Positions 27,196 through 35,573 of a stretch of DNA of 37,080 nucleotides are shown here, in pieces (positions within the stretch are counted from its first letter, which is position 1; every line of letters starts with the position of its first letter). The notes beneath the pieces are model-generated. The model was not told the DNA's origin and did not search any database. It saw only the letters and a program-made list of their open reading frames with translations. Source of the DNA: an uncultured Wohlfahrtiimonas sp. (lineage in GTDB: Bacteria; Pseudomonadota; Gammaproteobacteria; Cardiobacteriales; Wohlfahrtiimonadaceae); the NCBI GenBank assembly GCA_947630895.1, contig CANRJJ010000013.1, positions 1 to 37,080 of the forward strand, read 5' to 3'. A program made the position numbers and the translations under genes.

Positions 27196-27300
27196 TGAAG
27201 TTATATTTCAGTGGCCTATACCGATACCCATGTATGAAACAATGGTGATTATATTGTAAACTTCAATGATCAATATTAAATATATTTCAATTCAATAATG

Positions 27301-27477
27301 TTAATGCTCATTTTGCGACTCTAATTTCTCCATATTTCTCTTTACGCTGTCGTTCAGATCGATTTCCATTTGCTTTTTCTGCTCCACTGCATAATGCTGG
27401 GTGGCAGCTTCATTATCGCTGCAAGCTGTTAGAGAAAATATGCTTCCCGCTACTATTAAGTATAAGAAATTTTTCAT
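27301..27477 (-). CDS. Small lipoprotein, 58 residues
   Basis: A minus-strand ORF from ATG 27477 to TAA 27301. The product begins MKNFLYLIVAGSIF and has a lipobox SLTAC with Cys19, so it is a classic lipoprotein signal. The mature chain is only 40 residues, hydrophilic and predicted helical (EQKKQMEIDLNDSVKRNMEK), with no further domain. Residues after Cys (Ser20, Asp21) include Asp at +2 from Ser, so sorting is uncertain. AGGG lies about 10 nt before the start. It follows anmK by 18 bp and is probably the last gene of that operon. No homologue recognised. The remaining gap to rpoD (27196-27300) shows no other gene. Confidence 0.75.
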   Translation of the reverse strand: MKNFLYLIVAGSIFSLTACSDNEAATQHYAVEQKKQMEIDLNDSVKRNMEKLESQNEH

Positions 27478-27495
27478 AAAATTGATGCCCTATTT

Positions 27496-28638
27496 TTATC
27501 CCCATGGATTTGGTGTGATATTTCCTAAAATAACAGGATCTTTTGCCCCCGTTGCACTGATCAAATTGCTTGGGCGTTGATGTAAGGTTTGGTTACCCAA
27601 TATTGCAAAGGCGATTGCTTCTTTAGCATCACTACTGAATCCGATGTCTTCTTGTGTTTGCACAGATATATTAGGTAAATAACTTCTAATTCTATCCAAT
27701 AAATATGAGTTATAAGCACCGCCGCCGCCAATGATTACCTCATCAATAGCTAATTTCAGCATAATGAATTGTTGATAACTATCCGCAATGCTCCAAGCTG
27801 TTAATTCAGTTAACGTAGAGATCACATTTATAGGTTGATCAGAATATTTTTCACAAATGCTTTTGACCAGTTGTTCTCCAAATAATTCTCGACCTGTTGC
27901 TTTCGGTGGCGCTTCTTTGAAATATGGCAATGCTTGTAATTCAGAGAAAAGAGATTCGATGATATGTCCTGATTTAGCCACATCACCATTATGATCATAT
28001 TCTTTTTGGTAAAAATATTGCATTGCAGCATTGATCATCATATTTCCTGGACCATTATCAAAAGCAAAAACTTCATCAGCTTTACAATTTTTTGGTAATA
28101 CCGTCACGTTTGCGATGCCACCAATATTTTGTAGCAATCTATTCTTATCTGAATCTCTGAATAACAGATATTCGGTATAAGGCACTAAAGGTGCGCCATT
28201 ACCGCCTGCGATCATATCCATGGGTCTAAAATTAGAAATGACAGTAGTTTTATGAGTATAGGCTATATGAGCAGGATCACCAATTTGTAATGTAGATGGT
28301 GTTAAGCCATTCATTGCTTGTGGGAGATGATGAATGGTTTGTCCATGTAATGCGATAAATTCAATGGGCGATTGAAAATCAAAATCAGCTAAAAGCTGAG
28401 AAACTGCATCACTGTATAATTGACCCAATTCAAAATTCAAAGAACAGATTTGTGCAACATTTGATGTTTCAATATGGCTCGCTGCTAATATTTGCTGTTG
28501 TATTTTTTTATCGTAAGGATAACTCTTATAATGAATGAGCTCGTATTTTGTTGTTTCATCAAAGCCTGTAATATCAACCAACGCGACATCAATACCATCT
28601 AAAGATGTGCCCGACATTATCCCAATTGCATATGCCAT
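27496..28638 (-). CDS. anmK: Anhydro-N-acetylmuramic acid kinase
   Basis: Cytosolic kinase of 380 residues (E. coli AnmK 369) that phosphorylates and opens 1,6-anhydro-N-acetylmuramic acid to MurNAc-6-phosphate during peptidoglycan recycling. Motifs: GIMSGTSLDGIDVALVD at the N-terminus, ALHGQTIHHLP, LQIGDPAHIAYTHKTTVISNFRP-like core, NIGGIANVTVLP, FDNGPGNMMI, and VIIGGGGAYNSYLLDRI. It starts 3 bp after the murQ stop, with AAAGGAT in the murQ end as ribosome site. AnmK supplies the substrate of MurQ, so the two adjoining genes form one pathway. Confidence 0.95.
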   Translation of the reverse strand: MAYAIGIMSGTSLDGIDVALVDITGFDETTKYELIHYKSYPYDKKIQQQILAASHIETSNVAQICSLNFELGQLYSDAVSQLLADFDFQSPIEFIALHGQTIHHLPQAMNGLTPSTLQIGDPAHIAYTHKTTVISNFRPMDMIAGGNGAPLVPYTEYLLFRDSDKNRLLQNIGGIANVTVLPKNCKADEVFAFDNGPGNMMINAAMQYFYQKEYDHNGDVAKSGHIIESLFSELQALPYFKEAPPKATGRELFGEQLVKSICEKYSDQPINVISTLTELTAWSIADSYQQFIMLKLAIDEVIIGGGGAYNSYLLDRIRSYLPNISVQTQEDIGFSSDAKEAIAFAILGNQTLHQRPSNLISATGAKDPVILGNITPNPWG

Positions 28639-28641
28639 GTT

Positions 28642-29547
28642 TTATTTATCCTTTAATGCTTCAGATAATCGAGATTGTTTTGCATTTAATAAATTTGTCG
28701 CTGATTCGTAATCTATATTCTTAAGATGCATTAATATTGCTGTTTTAACATGATTATTGGCAGCTGATAGCAATTCGGCAGCTTCATCTTCAACAATATC
28801 TAAAATAGAAACCAACATATTAACTGCGCGTTTATGCAATTTTTCATTGGTTGGTTTTACATCTACCATTAAATTGCCATAAGTTTTTCCGATTTTAATC
28901 ATGCTACAAGTTGTGAGCATATTTAAAACCATCTTTTGAGCACTGCCAGCTTTTAATCTTGTAGAGCCTGTAATGATTTCTGCACCAACAAGTACCGGTA
29001 TTTTTATATTGGCAAGTTTTAACATTGGATTATTATTGGTACAAGTTATCGCGATCGTTTGAGCACCCAATCTCAATGCATATTCTAAGCCTGCAATACA
29101 ATATGGCGTTCTACCCGAAGCGGCGATTGTACATAAAACATCATTTTCATTAAAATTGATATTCATTAAATCTTCTACCGCCGCCAATTTATTATCTTCG
29201 GCATTTTCGACAGGATTTCGTAGTGCTTTATCACCGCCAGCAATAATTCCGATAACCGTTTCTTCACCCACACCAAAAGTTGGTAAACACTCCGATGCAT
29301 CTAAAACACCTAATCTTCCAGAAGTTCCTGCACCTAAATATATTAATCTGCCACCTTTGGCGATGGCTTGGCTAATTAACTCAACAGCATCTGCAATGGA
29401 TGGCGTCACTTGGGCGATTGCATTAATCACATTTTGATCTTCATGATTCATTAATTGAACCATTTCTAAAGTAGATAACGTGTCAATATTTCGTGAAAGT
29501 GGATTTTGCTGTTCGGTTAATAACAAATTGATATTTTCTGTTGTCAT
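28642..29547 (-). CDS. murQ: N-acetylmuramic acid 6-phosphate etherase MurQ
   Basis: SIS-domain enzyme of 301 residues (E. coli 298) that splits MurNAc-6-phosphate into GlcNAc-6-phosphate and lactate. It shows SRNIDTLSTLEMVQLMNHED near the N-terminus, the SIS motif LIYLGAGTSGRLGVLDASECLPTFG, AGGDKALRNPVENAEDN, SGRTPYCIAGLEYA, TGSTRLKAGSAQKMVLNMLTT and the MVDVKPTNEKLHKRA block. It lies between the exported protein gene (3 bp gap) and anmK. No good ribosome site precedes ATG 29547, so coupled translation is likely. Confidence 0.96.
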   Translation of the reverse strand: MTTENINLLLTEQQNPLSRNIDTLSTLEMVQLMNHEDQNVINAIAQVTPSIADAVELISQAIAKGGRLIYLGAGTSGRLGVLDASECLPTFGVGEETVIGIIAGGDKALRNPVENAEDNKLAAVEDLMNINFNENDVLCTIAASGRTPYCIAGLEYALRLGAQTIAITCTNNNPMLKLANIKIPVLVGAEIITGSTRLKAGSAQKMVLNMLTTCSMIKIGKTYGNLMVDVKPTNEKLHKRAVNMLVSILDIVEDEAAELLSAANNHVKTAILMHLKNIDYESATNLLNAKQSRLSEALKDK

Positions 29548-29550
29548 AAT

Positions 29551-30078
29551 TTATATACTTTGACCAAAAATGAGTTGAGCTTTTCTTACACAGGATTCAT
29601 TCGGTTTATCTGAACATTCGTAAATACGGATCCATAACTTACGAGTTTTAATAAAACGACTTGGGCTGTGCCCTTCAAAATAATTTACTGGTAATCCATT
29701 TATTTGTGAGCGATCAATTAGAAATCTTTCATAGCCTCTTAATCTACCAACAGCATCATCAAATTTCTTTAAAGGCTCAGTGAAATAGAAAGTTAAATAT
29801 CTTCGCCCATTATTTACAGAATATTCAAAAGTTGATTGCTCAGGAAAATTCTCAAGGGTTTCTGTTGAATAATAATTGGCTCCTTTTTTCTCAAAAGTAA
29901 TGCCTAAAATATCAGCTGCTTCTTCCCTATCAAAACCTTTTTGATCACCATTTTTAGAGGATGCTAAATATAGAAATCTTTTCATATTATCTGTGAGTTG
30001 ATCTTCTGAATAAGCGGCTGTGCTTAATAGTAGATTCAACATAGAAAATGTCAGAATGAACTTTATCAATTTTATCAT
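29551..30078 (-). CDS. Exported protein of unknown function
   Basis: Protein of 175 residues with a clear signal peptide (KLIKF then hydrophobic to LLLSTAAYS, cleavage near residue 24). The mature part of about 150 residues contains a DREEAADILGITFEKKG segment, NGRRYLTFYF, and two cysteines near the end (YECSD and ESCVRK) that could form a disulphide. No family recognised. It sits between a TetR regulator (15 bp) and murQ (3 bp), so it is co-transcribed with the recycling genes. A periplasmic role in cell-wall turnover is only inferred from position. Confidence 0.6.
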   Translation of the reverse strand: MIKLIKFILTFSMLNLLLSTAAYSEDQLTDNMKRFLYLASSKNGDQKGFDREEAADILGITFEKKGANYYSTETLENFPEQSTFEYSVNNGRRYLTFYFTEPLKKFDDAVGRLRGYERFLIDRSQINGLPVNYFEGHSPSRFIKTRKLWIRIYECSDKPNESCVRKAQLIFGQSI

Positions 30079-30093
30079 TATTAGATTCCGAAA

Positions 30094-30666
30094 TTAATTC
30101 GTTAATATTTTAATGAATATTTCATATAAATGCTCTGTCATCAATTTTAAATCATCAAAATCTCTTTCTTTGCATTCATCAAAAGCAATATTAATCCCTT
30201 GATAGATCATCAAAGCAACTAATTCAGGTGATTTGACTTTCCATGCGCCGACTGCATTTCCTTCATCAATGAATTGAGTTAAAAATAGAATGACGCTCGT
30301 ATGTTCTTTTCTCTCATCTAAATAATATTGTTGCTGGAATAATGCGATGTGCTCATCTTTATGATCAAAATAATATTGAATGCTGCCCATGCACCAAGCA
30401 TGCACTTTTCCCTGCCAATCACCACTTGGAATTCTGGCCATATAATCTGCGGTGAGTGATAAAAATCCGCGAATGTAATTTGCCCTTAACGCTAAAATTA
30501 AATCCTCTTTGGATTCGAAATAGTGATAAAAAGTGCCCTTCGCAATATCAACTGTTTTAACAATATCGTTAACAGTTGTATCTTTTAGCCCATATTCAAT
30601 AAATAACTTAAGCGAAACTTGAGAAATTTCTGCATATCGCTCATCATAACTTTTTGTTATACGCAT
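30094..30666 (-). CDS. TetR/AcrR-family transcriptional regulator
   Basis: Regulator of 190 residues. The N-terminal helix-turn-helix is typical: SLKLFIEYGLKDTTVNDIVKT, then VDIAKGTFYHYFESKEDLI. The C-terminal ligand/dimer domain (about 60-190) has no specific match. The first gene of the set tetR - exported protein - murQ - anmK - small lipoprotein. A symmetric GACC..GGTC type element lies 54 bp upstream, suggesting self-control and possibly control of the recycling genes. The ligand is unknown; TetR family repressors commonly bind small hydrophobic compounds. ATG 30666 is followed by the expected basic start. Confidence 0.9.
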   Translation of the reverse strand: MRITKSYDERYAEISQVSLKLFIEYGLKDTTVNDIVKTVDIAKGTFYHYFESKEDLILALRANYIRGFLSLTADYMARIPSGDWQGKVHAWCMGSIQYYFDHKDEHIALFQQQYYLDERKEHTSVILFLTQFIDEGNAVGAWKVKSPELVALMIYQGINIAFDECKERDFDDLKLMTEHLYEIFIKILTN

Positions 30667-30719
30667 ATTTGTCCTTTAAATTTTGCACATTTAATTTTAA
30701 ATTTATTTCAAAACCTTTA

Positions 30720-30734
30720 GACCGATGGTCAGTC
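30720..30734. promoter_or_regulatory. Candidate TetR-type operator
   Basis: Fifteen-base imperfect palindrome GACCGAT-G-GTCAGTC (5 of 7 symmetric positions), with GACC and GGTC inside, like many TetR-family sites. A TATAAT on the minus strand (27 bp further from the gene, near 30746-30751) could be the -10, which would place the site near the transcription start. Confidence 0.4.
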
Positions 30735-30770
30735 GTTTAATAATATTATAATCCATAGATATATGCAAAT

Positions 30771-30796
30771 AAAAAGCCCGTAGATTTACGAGCTTT
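30771..30796 (-). terminator. Rho-independent terminator after pyruvate carboxylase
   Basis: On the minus strand AAAGCTCGTA pairs with TACGGGCTTT (one G-U pair) over a 4-nt loop, followed by a T run. It is 32 bp past the gene's stop. Confidence 0.85.
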
Positions 30797-30827
30797 CCAA
30801 TAATTTATTTATATGTTTATTGAGTAA

Positions 30828-33800
30828 TTATTCAATTACGATTAACAAATCTCCAGCTTCAACTGTATCGCCAGCTTGCACATAAACATTCTTCACAACA
30901 CCGATCTTCTCGGAACGAAGAATCGTTTCCATTTTCATGGCTTCCATCGTTAGCAATGCATCGCCTTCTTTCACATTATCGCCAACTTTAACACGCATTA
31001 ACCCAATCATTCCTGGCATTGGTGCGCCAATGTGACTTTTATTCGTAATATCTGCTTTAGCTCTTTTTGCACCTAATCCTTCCAAGCCTTTTTTCAAAGT
31101 TTTAAAGATGCGTTGCTCACCATTTAACTCATAGAATACTTGGCATTCTCCTTTCGCATCAGGCTCAGCCACCACAAGCATGCTAATTAATAGGTCCTTC
31201 CCTTTTTCTAGCTGAACAGTAAAGGTTTCATCCTCAACCATCGGATAAAAATAGTTCTTCGTTGGGATAATAGAAACATCGCCATACTCATAACGGAACT
31301 TCACAAAGTCACTGAACACTTTCGGATACATAATATAAGAAGCTAAATCTGTATCAGTCACTTTATATTTAAACTTATTGCTCAATTCAAAGCGCAATGC
31401 ATCAAAATTCACATCTGGTAATTGGCTACCTGCTTGCTCAACTTCAGGCTTTTTACCGTGTAAGATCTTTTGAGTTAAATCCTTTGGCAAGCCACCTTGT
31501 GGAAATCCTAGTTCACCATTGAATAATCCAACCACAGAAGCTGGGAATGCAATTTCCCTTTCAGGATTTTTCACATCATTCGCCGTGAGATTTTGCGTTA
31601 CCATCATCAACGCCATATCACCCACAACTTTAGAACTTGGCGTAACTTTAACAATATCTCCAAACAACTCATTCACATCAGCATATGCTTTTGCCACTTC
31701 ATCCCAGCGAGATTCTAGCCCAATGCTTCTTGCTTGCTCTTTCAAGTTTGTATATTGTCCACCTGGCATTTCATGACGGTAAACATCCGATGTTCCTGAG
31801 CGAATATTTGATTCAAATGGTGTGTAATATGAGCGAACACCTTCAAAGTAAGTGGAAATCTGTGTAATTGCATCATAATTAAAATGAGGATCACGATCAG
31901 TATGCTCCACAGCGCGCAAAATTGATCCCATCGGCGCTTGGCTTGTGAGCCCTGAGAAACTATCAATCGCAGTATCCACAGCATCCACACCTGCATCAAT
32001 TGCAGCCAAAATACTTGCACCTGAAATGCCTGAGGTATCATGCGTATGGAAATGAATCGGTAAGCCAATTTCATTTTTTAATGCTGTCACTAATTCTTTA
32101 GCAGCTTGCGGACGACATAATCCCGCCATATCTTTAATAGCGATGATATGCGCGCCAGCTTTTTCCAACTCTTTAGCTAATTTCACATAATAATCTAACT
32201 GATATTTCGGGCGCGATGCATCATGAATATCTGATGTATAGCAAATGGCCGCTTCACATAATTTACCTGTATCAATCACAGAATCCATGCAATAGCGCAT
32301 ATTATCAACAATATTCAATGAGTCGAATACTCGGAAAAGATCAATGCCTTTTTTCGCGGCTTGCTCCACAAAAAACTTAATCGCATTGTTTGGATAGCTT
32401 GTATAACCCACACCATTCACACCACGAATCAACATTTGTAATAAAATATCAGGCATTGCTTCGCGCAGTTTTTCTAATCGATCCCATGGATCTTCATTCA
32501 AAAAGCGCATAGCCACATCAAATGTTGCTCCACCCCAACATTCTACAGAAAACATTTTTGGCAATAATTTTTGATAATACGGCGCGATTTTCAATAAATC
32601 ATAACTGCGCACTCGCGTTGCAAACAATGATTGATGAGCATCGCGCATCGTTGTATCAGTGATTAAAATCTCTTTTTGATTCAGCATCCAATCACTGAAG
32701 CCTTTTGCACCCAATTCATCCAAGATAATTTTTGTACCTTTGACTTTTTTATCTTCAACGGTTGGCTGTAATGTTGGTAATACAGGTGTCACAAAGTGTT
32801 TCGGAAACTCACGCCCTTCAACTTCAGGATTACCATTCACTTGCACTTCAGATAAGAATTTTAATAAATAACTAGCACGATCTCGTCGCACTGGGAAGCT
32901 GAATAATTCAGGTGTTTCATCGATAAAACGCGTAATACATTCGCCATTAATGAATAATGGATGATTAATGACATTTTCAACAAACAGTAAGTTCGTCGCA
33001 AGACCACGCACACGGAATTCTCTTAGAGCACGATCCATACGGTAAATGGCTTCTTCTGAATTTCTGCCCCATGTAGTGACTTTTACCAATAAGGAATCGT
33101 AATAAGGTGTAATCACAGCACCTGCATAGGCTGTTCCGCCATCCAAACGAATACCAAAACCTGCAGGAGAACGATATGCATTAATTGTACCGTGATCAGG
33201 CGTAAAGCCATTCGATGGATCTTCTGTTGTAATTCGGCACTGCAAAGCTGCACCATTCATCACAATTTTATCTTGTGATGGCACTTCTAGTTCTTTTTCG
33301 CCAATATTCAAACCTTCCGCAATACCAATCTGTGCTTTAACAATATCAATGCCTGTGATTGCTTCTGTAACTGTGTGCTCTACTTGTATGCGAGGATTTA
33401 CCTCTATGAAGTAGAATTTTTGCGTATCTGCATCCATCAAAAATTCTACTGTACCCGCATTTAAATATTTTGCAGTTTTACCGATTTGTACAGCATAACC
33501 ACAAACTTCTTGGCGCAATTGATCATTTAAATAAGGCGCTGGTGCACGCTCAACAACTTTCTGATGTCTTCGTTGTACCGTACAATCGCGCTCAAAAAGA
33601 TGAACAATATTGCCATCTGCATCACCTAAAATTTGCACTTCTACGTGGCGAGCACGCACCACTAATTTTTCTAAATAAACTTCATCATTACCAAATGCTG
33701 CTTTAGCTTCACGGCGCGCTACTTCAATGGCATCCAATAATTTACTTGAATTTTCAACTACTCGCATACCACGACCACCACCGCCCCAGCTTGCTTTCAG

Positions 33801-34310
33801 CATTACTGGATAACCAATTTCCTCTGCTATTTCTAGAGATTTTTGATCATCATATGGTAATGGCTCAGAAGCTGGCATGACAGGAACACCTGCAGAAACA
33901 GCTAAGTTACGTGCAGAAACTTTATTGCCCAATAGCTCAAGAATTTCTTGCCCTGGTCCAACAAAGATAATGTCATTCTCTTTACAAGCTTTCGCTAAAT
34001 TAGGATTTTCAGCCAAAAAACCATAGCCAGGATGAATTGCATCTGCGCCTGACTCTTTTGCAATGCGAATAATATCGTCAATATCTAGGTAAGCAGCCAA
34101 TGGTGGCTTACCTAAACCTACCAAATAGCTTTCATCTGCTTTATAGCGATGAACTGCTTTAATGTCTTGCTCGGAATAAATAGCCACTGTATTAATGCCC
34201 AATTCTGAAGCTGCACGCATAATACGGATAGCAATCTCAGAACGATTCGCAATTAATAACTTTTTGATTCTACGACCATTTTGTAACTCTGATGCTGCAT
34301 GAATATTCAT
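30828..34310 (-). CDS. pyc: Pyruvate carboxylase, single chain
   Basis: Biotin enzyme of 1160 residues that carboxylates pyruvate to oxaloacetate. ATG 34310 is chosen because AGGAA is 6 nt upstream; the TTG two codons earlier has no such site. Domains in order: biotin carboxylase (about 15-465, with the ATP-grasp loop GGGGRGMRV and FIEVNPRIQVEHTVTE), carboxyltransferase (about 535-820, DTTMRDAHQSLFATRVR, RVFDSLN, KDMAGLCRPQAA, HFHTHDT), the PYC/OADA allosteric part, and a C-terminal biotinyl domain with MEAMKME where Lys1126 takes biotin. This four-part order is that of true pyruvate carboxylase, not acetyl-CoA or oxaloacetate decarboxylase subunits. It stands alone with a promoter and terminator. 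E. coli lacks it and uses phosphoenolpyruvate carboxylase. Confidence 0.95.
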   Translation of the reverse strand: MNIHAASELQNGRRIKKLLIANRSEIAIRIMRAASELGINTVAIYSEQDIKAVHRYKADESYLVGLGKPPLAAYLDIDDIIRIAKESGADAIHPGYGFLAENPNLAKACKENDIIFVGPGQEILELLGNKVSARNLAVSAGVPVMPASEPLPYDDQKSLEIAEEIGYPVMLKASWGGGGRGMRVVENSSKLLDAIEVARREAKAAFGNDEVYLEKLVVRARHVEVQILGDADGNIVHLFERDCTVQRRHQKVVERAPAPYLNDQLRQEVCGYAVQIGKTAKYLNAGTVEFLMDADTQKFYFIEVNPRIQVEHTVTEAITGIDIVKAQIGIAEGLNIGEKELEVPSQDKIVMNGAALQCRITTEDPSNGFTPDHGTINAYRSPAGFGIRLDGGTAYAGAVITPYYDSLLVKVTTWGRNSEEAIYRMDRALREFRVRGLATNLLFVENVINHPLFINGECITRFIDETPELFSFPVRRDRASYLLKFLSEVQVNGNPEVEGREFPKHFVTPVLPTLQPTVEDKKVKGTKIILDELGAKGFSDWMLNQKEILITDTTMRDAHQSLFATRVRSYDLLKIAPYYQKLLPKMFSVECWGGATFDVAMRFLNEDPWDRLEKLREAMPDILLQMLIRGVNGVGYTSYPNNAIKFFVEQAAKKGIDLFRVFDSLNIVDNMRYCMDSVIDTGKLCEAAICYTSDIHDASRPKYQLDYYVKLAKELEKAGAHIIAIKDMAGLCRPQAAKELVTALKNEIGLPIHFHTHDTSGISGASILAAIDAGVDAVDTAIDSFSGLTSQAPMGSILRAVEHTDRDPHFNYDAITQISTYFEGVRSYYTPFESNIRSGTSDVYRHEMPGGQYTNLKEQARSIGLESRWDEVAKAYADVNELFGDIVKVTPSSKVVGDMALMMVTQNLTANDVKNPEREIAFPASVVGLFNGELGFPQGGLPKDLTQKILHGKKPEVEQAGSQLPDVNFDALRFELSNKFKYKVTDTDLASYIMYPKVFSDFVKFRYEYGDVSIIPTKNYFYPMVEDETFTVQLEKGKDLLISMLVVAEPDAKGECQVFYELNGEQRIFKTLKKGLEGLGAKRAKADITNKSHIGAPMPGMIGLMRVKVGDNVKEGDALLTMEAMKMETILRSEKIGVVKNVYVQAGDTVEAGDLLIVIE

Positions 34311-34355
34311 AAACAATTCCTAGATAGAGTAAATAATAAAATCAACGCATGTACT

Positions 34356-34384
34356 TTTATAATGCACTTATCTGGAAGATTCAA
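34356..34384 (-). promoter_or_regulatory. Promoter for pyruvate carboxylase
   Basis: On the minus strand TTGAAT (34379-34384) and TATAAA (34356-34361) are exactly 17 bp apart, about 46 bp before the start codon. Good sigma-70 match. Confidence 0.65.
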
Positions 34385-34646
34385 TCCATCTATTTTGAGG
34401 TTTTGTTCAATTTTATCTTTCAATGAAGATAATAAAGTAGCTTATATGTAATAAATATTATTTATTTAATATCAATACAATCATGTAAATATGCTTTATT
34501 TCATAGATTTTCATTTCTAAAATTTTATTAAAAACTGAAAATACAGCTAATATTTATCATTATATAAATGCAACAAAATTTCATTAAATATATTTTTTAG
34601 CAATTTTGTTTCCATGGTTTAAGTGATTCAACTAAAGAGTATTAAA
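34385..34646. other. AT-rich intergenic stretch
   Basis: Together with 34311-34384 this makes a 336-bp gap without a gene. Apart from the pyruvate carboxylase promoter I see only A/T-rich sequence and no clear terminator for the gene at 34647-35363. Confidence 0.4.
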
Positions 34647-35363
34647 TTATCTCTCCACCACACAACGAGATAACAACCAATCTCGTGAAATTCCTGCATC
34701 ATCCAATGCTTTCTTTAATCGATCACTGATAAAAAAGCTGTCTCTTAAACGTGAATCTGCCCAAAGATCTAATCCTGTTTCTAATGCAGCAGAATTAATA
34801 ATAAAGCCATCTTCTACTAAATCAGGGTTTTCATATGGAGTCAGTTTTTTAGAAGGATTTTTCCACCAAGCAATATTTTTACTTTTTTCTAAATCACAAT
34901 ATTCATTAGTTTCTGCGATATTCAGTAAATAAAACGAGCATTCACATTCAATACGATCACCAGAAACAGCATCATAAGGATCAAGCTTAATAATATCTGT
35001 GTTGCCTAAATTATATTGCTTTAAAACTTCCGCACTTTTTTCATTAATAAAAACAAATTGTCCAGTACCCATAAAAATGCTTTTATCACATACCAACGAT
35101 TCTTCAGGAGTCTTATAAAAACGAGTCGGAATATATTCAGGTAGTAATTTTTTTTTTCCTTTGAATTTTCTTGCTAAATCAGCATAATTGATACTATTCT
35201 CTTTAAATTTACCTTCTGTTTCTTGGCGTTCTTTCTGAGATAAAATATGGCTGTATTGAAGCAAAAATTGCGAATCAATTTTCCCTTCTACAGATAAATT
35301 ATAATCAGCCCATCTCTTATCTGTATTTCTCATTACATTACTAATCCACACATGTTCTGTCAT
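34647..35363 (-). CDS. Imm11 / DUF1629-like immunity protein
   Basis: Protein of 238 residues. ATG 35363 is chosen because AAGGAGAAAACA directly precedes it; the longer frame adds 12 residues with no support. The C-terminal half matches the DUF1629/Imm11 pattern: FVFINEKSAEVLKQYNLGNTDII, then the closing motif with ETGLDLWADSRLRDSFFISDRLKKALDDAGI. Imm11 proteins are predicted immunity factors for polymorphic toxins. No toxin gene adjoins it here, so it looks orphan. The N-terminal half (MTEHVWISNV to FKGKKKLLPEY) is less conserved. Its neighbour is an unknown membrane protein and a decayed ilvE tail, an accessory context. The target toxin cannot be inferred. Confidence 0.6.
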   Translation of the reverse strand: MTEHVWISNVMRNTDKRWADYNLSVEGKIDSQFLLQYSHILSQKERQETEGKFKENSINYADLARKFKGKKKLLPEYIPTRFYKTPEESLVCDKSIFMGTGQFVFINEKSAEVLKQYNLGNTDIIKLDPYDAVSGDRIECECSFYLLNIAETNEYCDLEKSKNIAWWKNPSKKLTPYENPDLVEDGFIINSAALETGLDLWADSRLRDSFFISDRLKKALDDAGISRDWLLSRCVVER

Positions 35364-35442
35364 TGTTTTCTCCTTGATGAATAAATGCATTGTTAGCACA
35401 ATTTAAAAACTTATATCAATATTTTGATGTCATAAAAAATCG

Positions 35443-35545
35443 TAACTTAAAGTTATATTTAGTCATTAAACCTTGATAATCCTGCCTTCTGCACTTCAAT
35501 ATGAAACTCGATACTATTAAAGCTCTTACATAGATCATATTCTTT
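35443..35545 (-). pseudogene. Decayed copy of the ilvE 3' end
   Basis: This stretch matches the end of ilvE at 36179-36290. The first 32 bases (35443-35474 against 36179-36210) differ at one position; they span the region just past the stop and the last few codons. Matching then weakens (about 12 of 16) with a one-base deletion that breaks the frame, and scattered matches continue to about 35545. It is a nonfunctional remnant lying 736 bp from the real end, with the membrane-protein gene between them. Confidence 0.7.
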
Positions 35546-35573
35546 TAAACTTATTTTTATACAGTGAAGTGCA

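Noticed and set aside
34311-34646. Small RNA or ORF in the gap before pyruvate carboxylase
   Set aside because: AT-rich sequence without a stable stem or coding-like frame; only the promoter is supportable.
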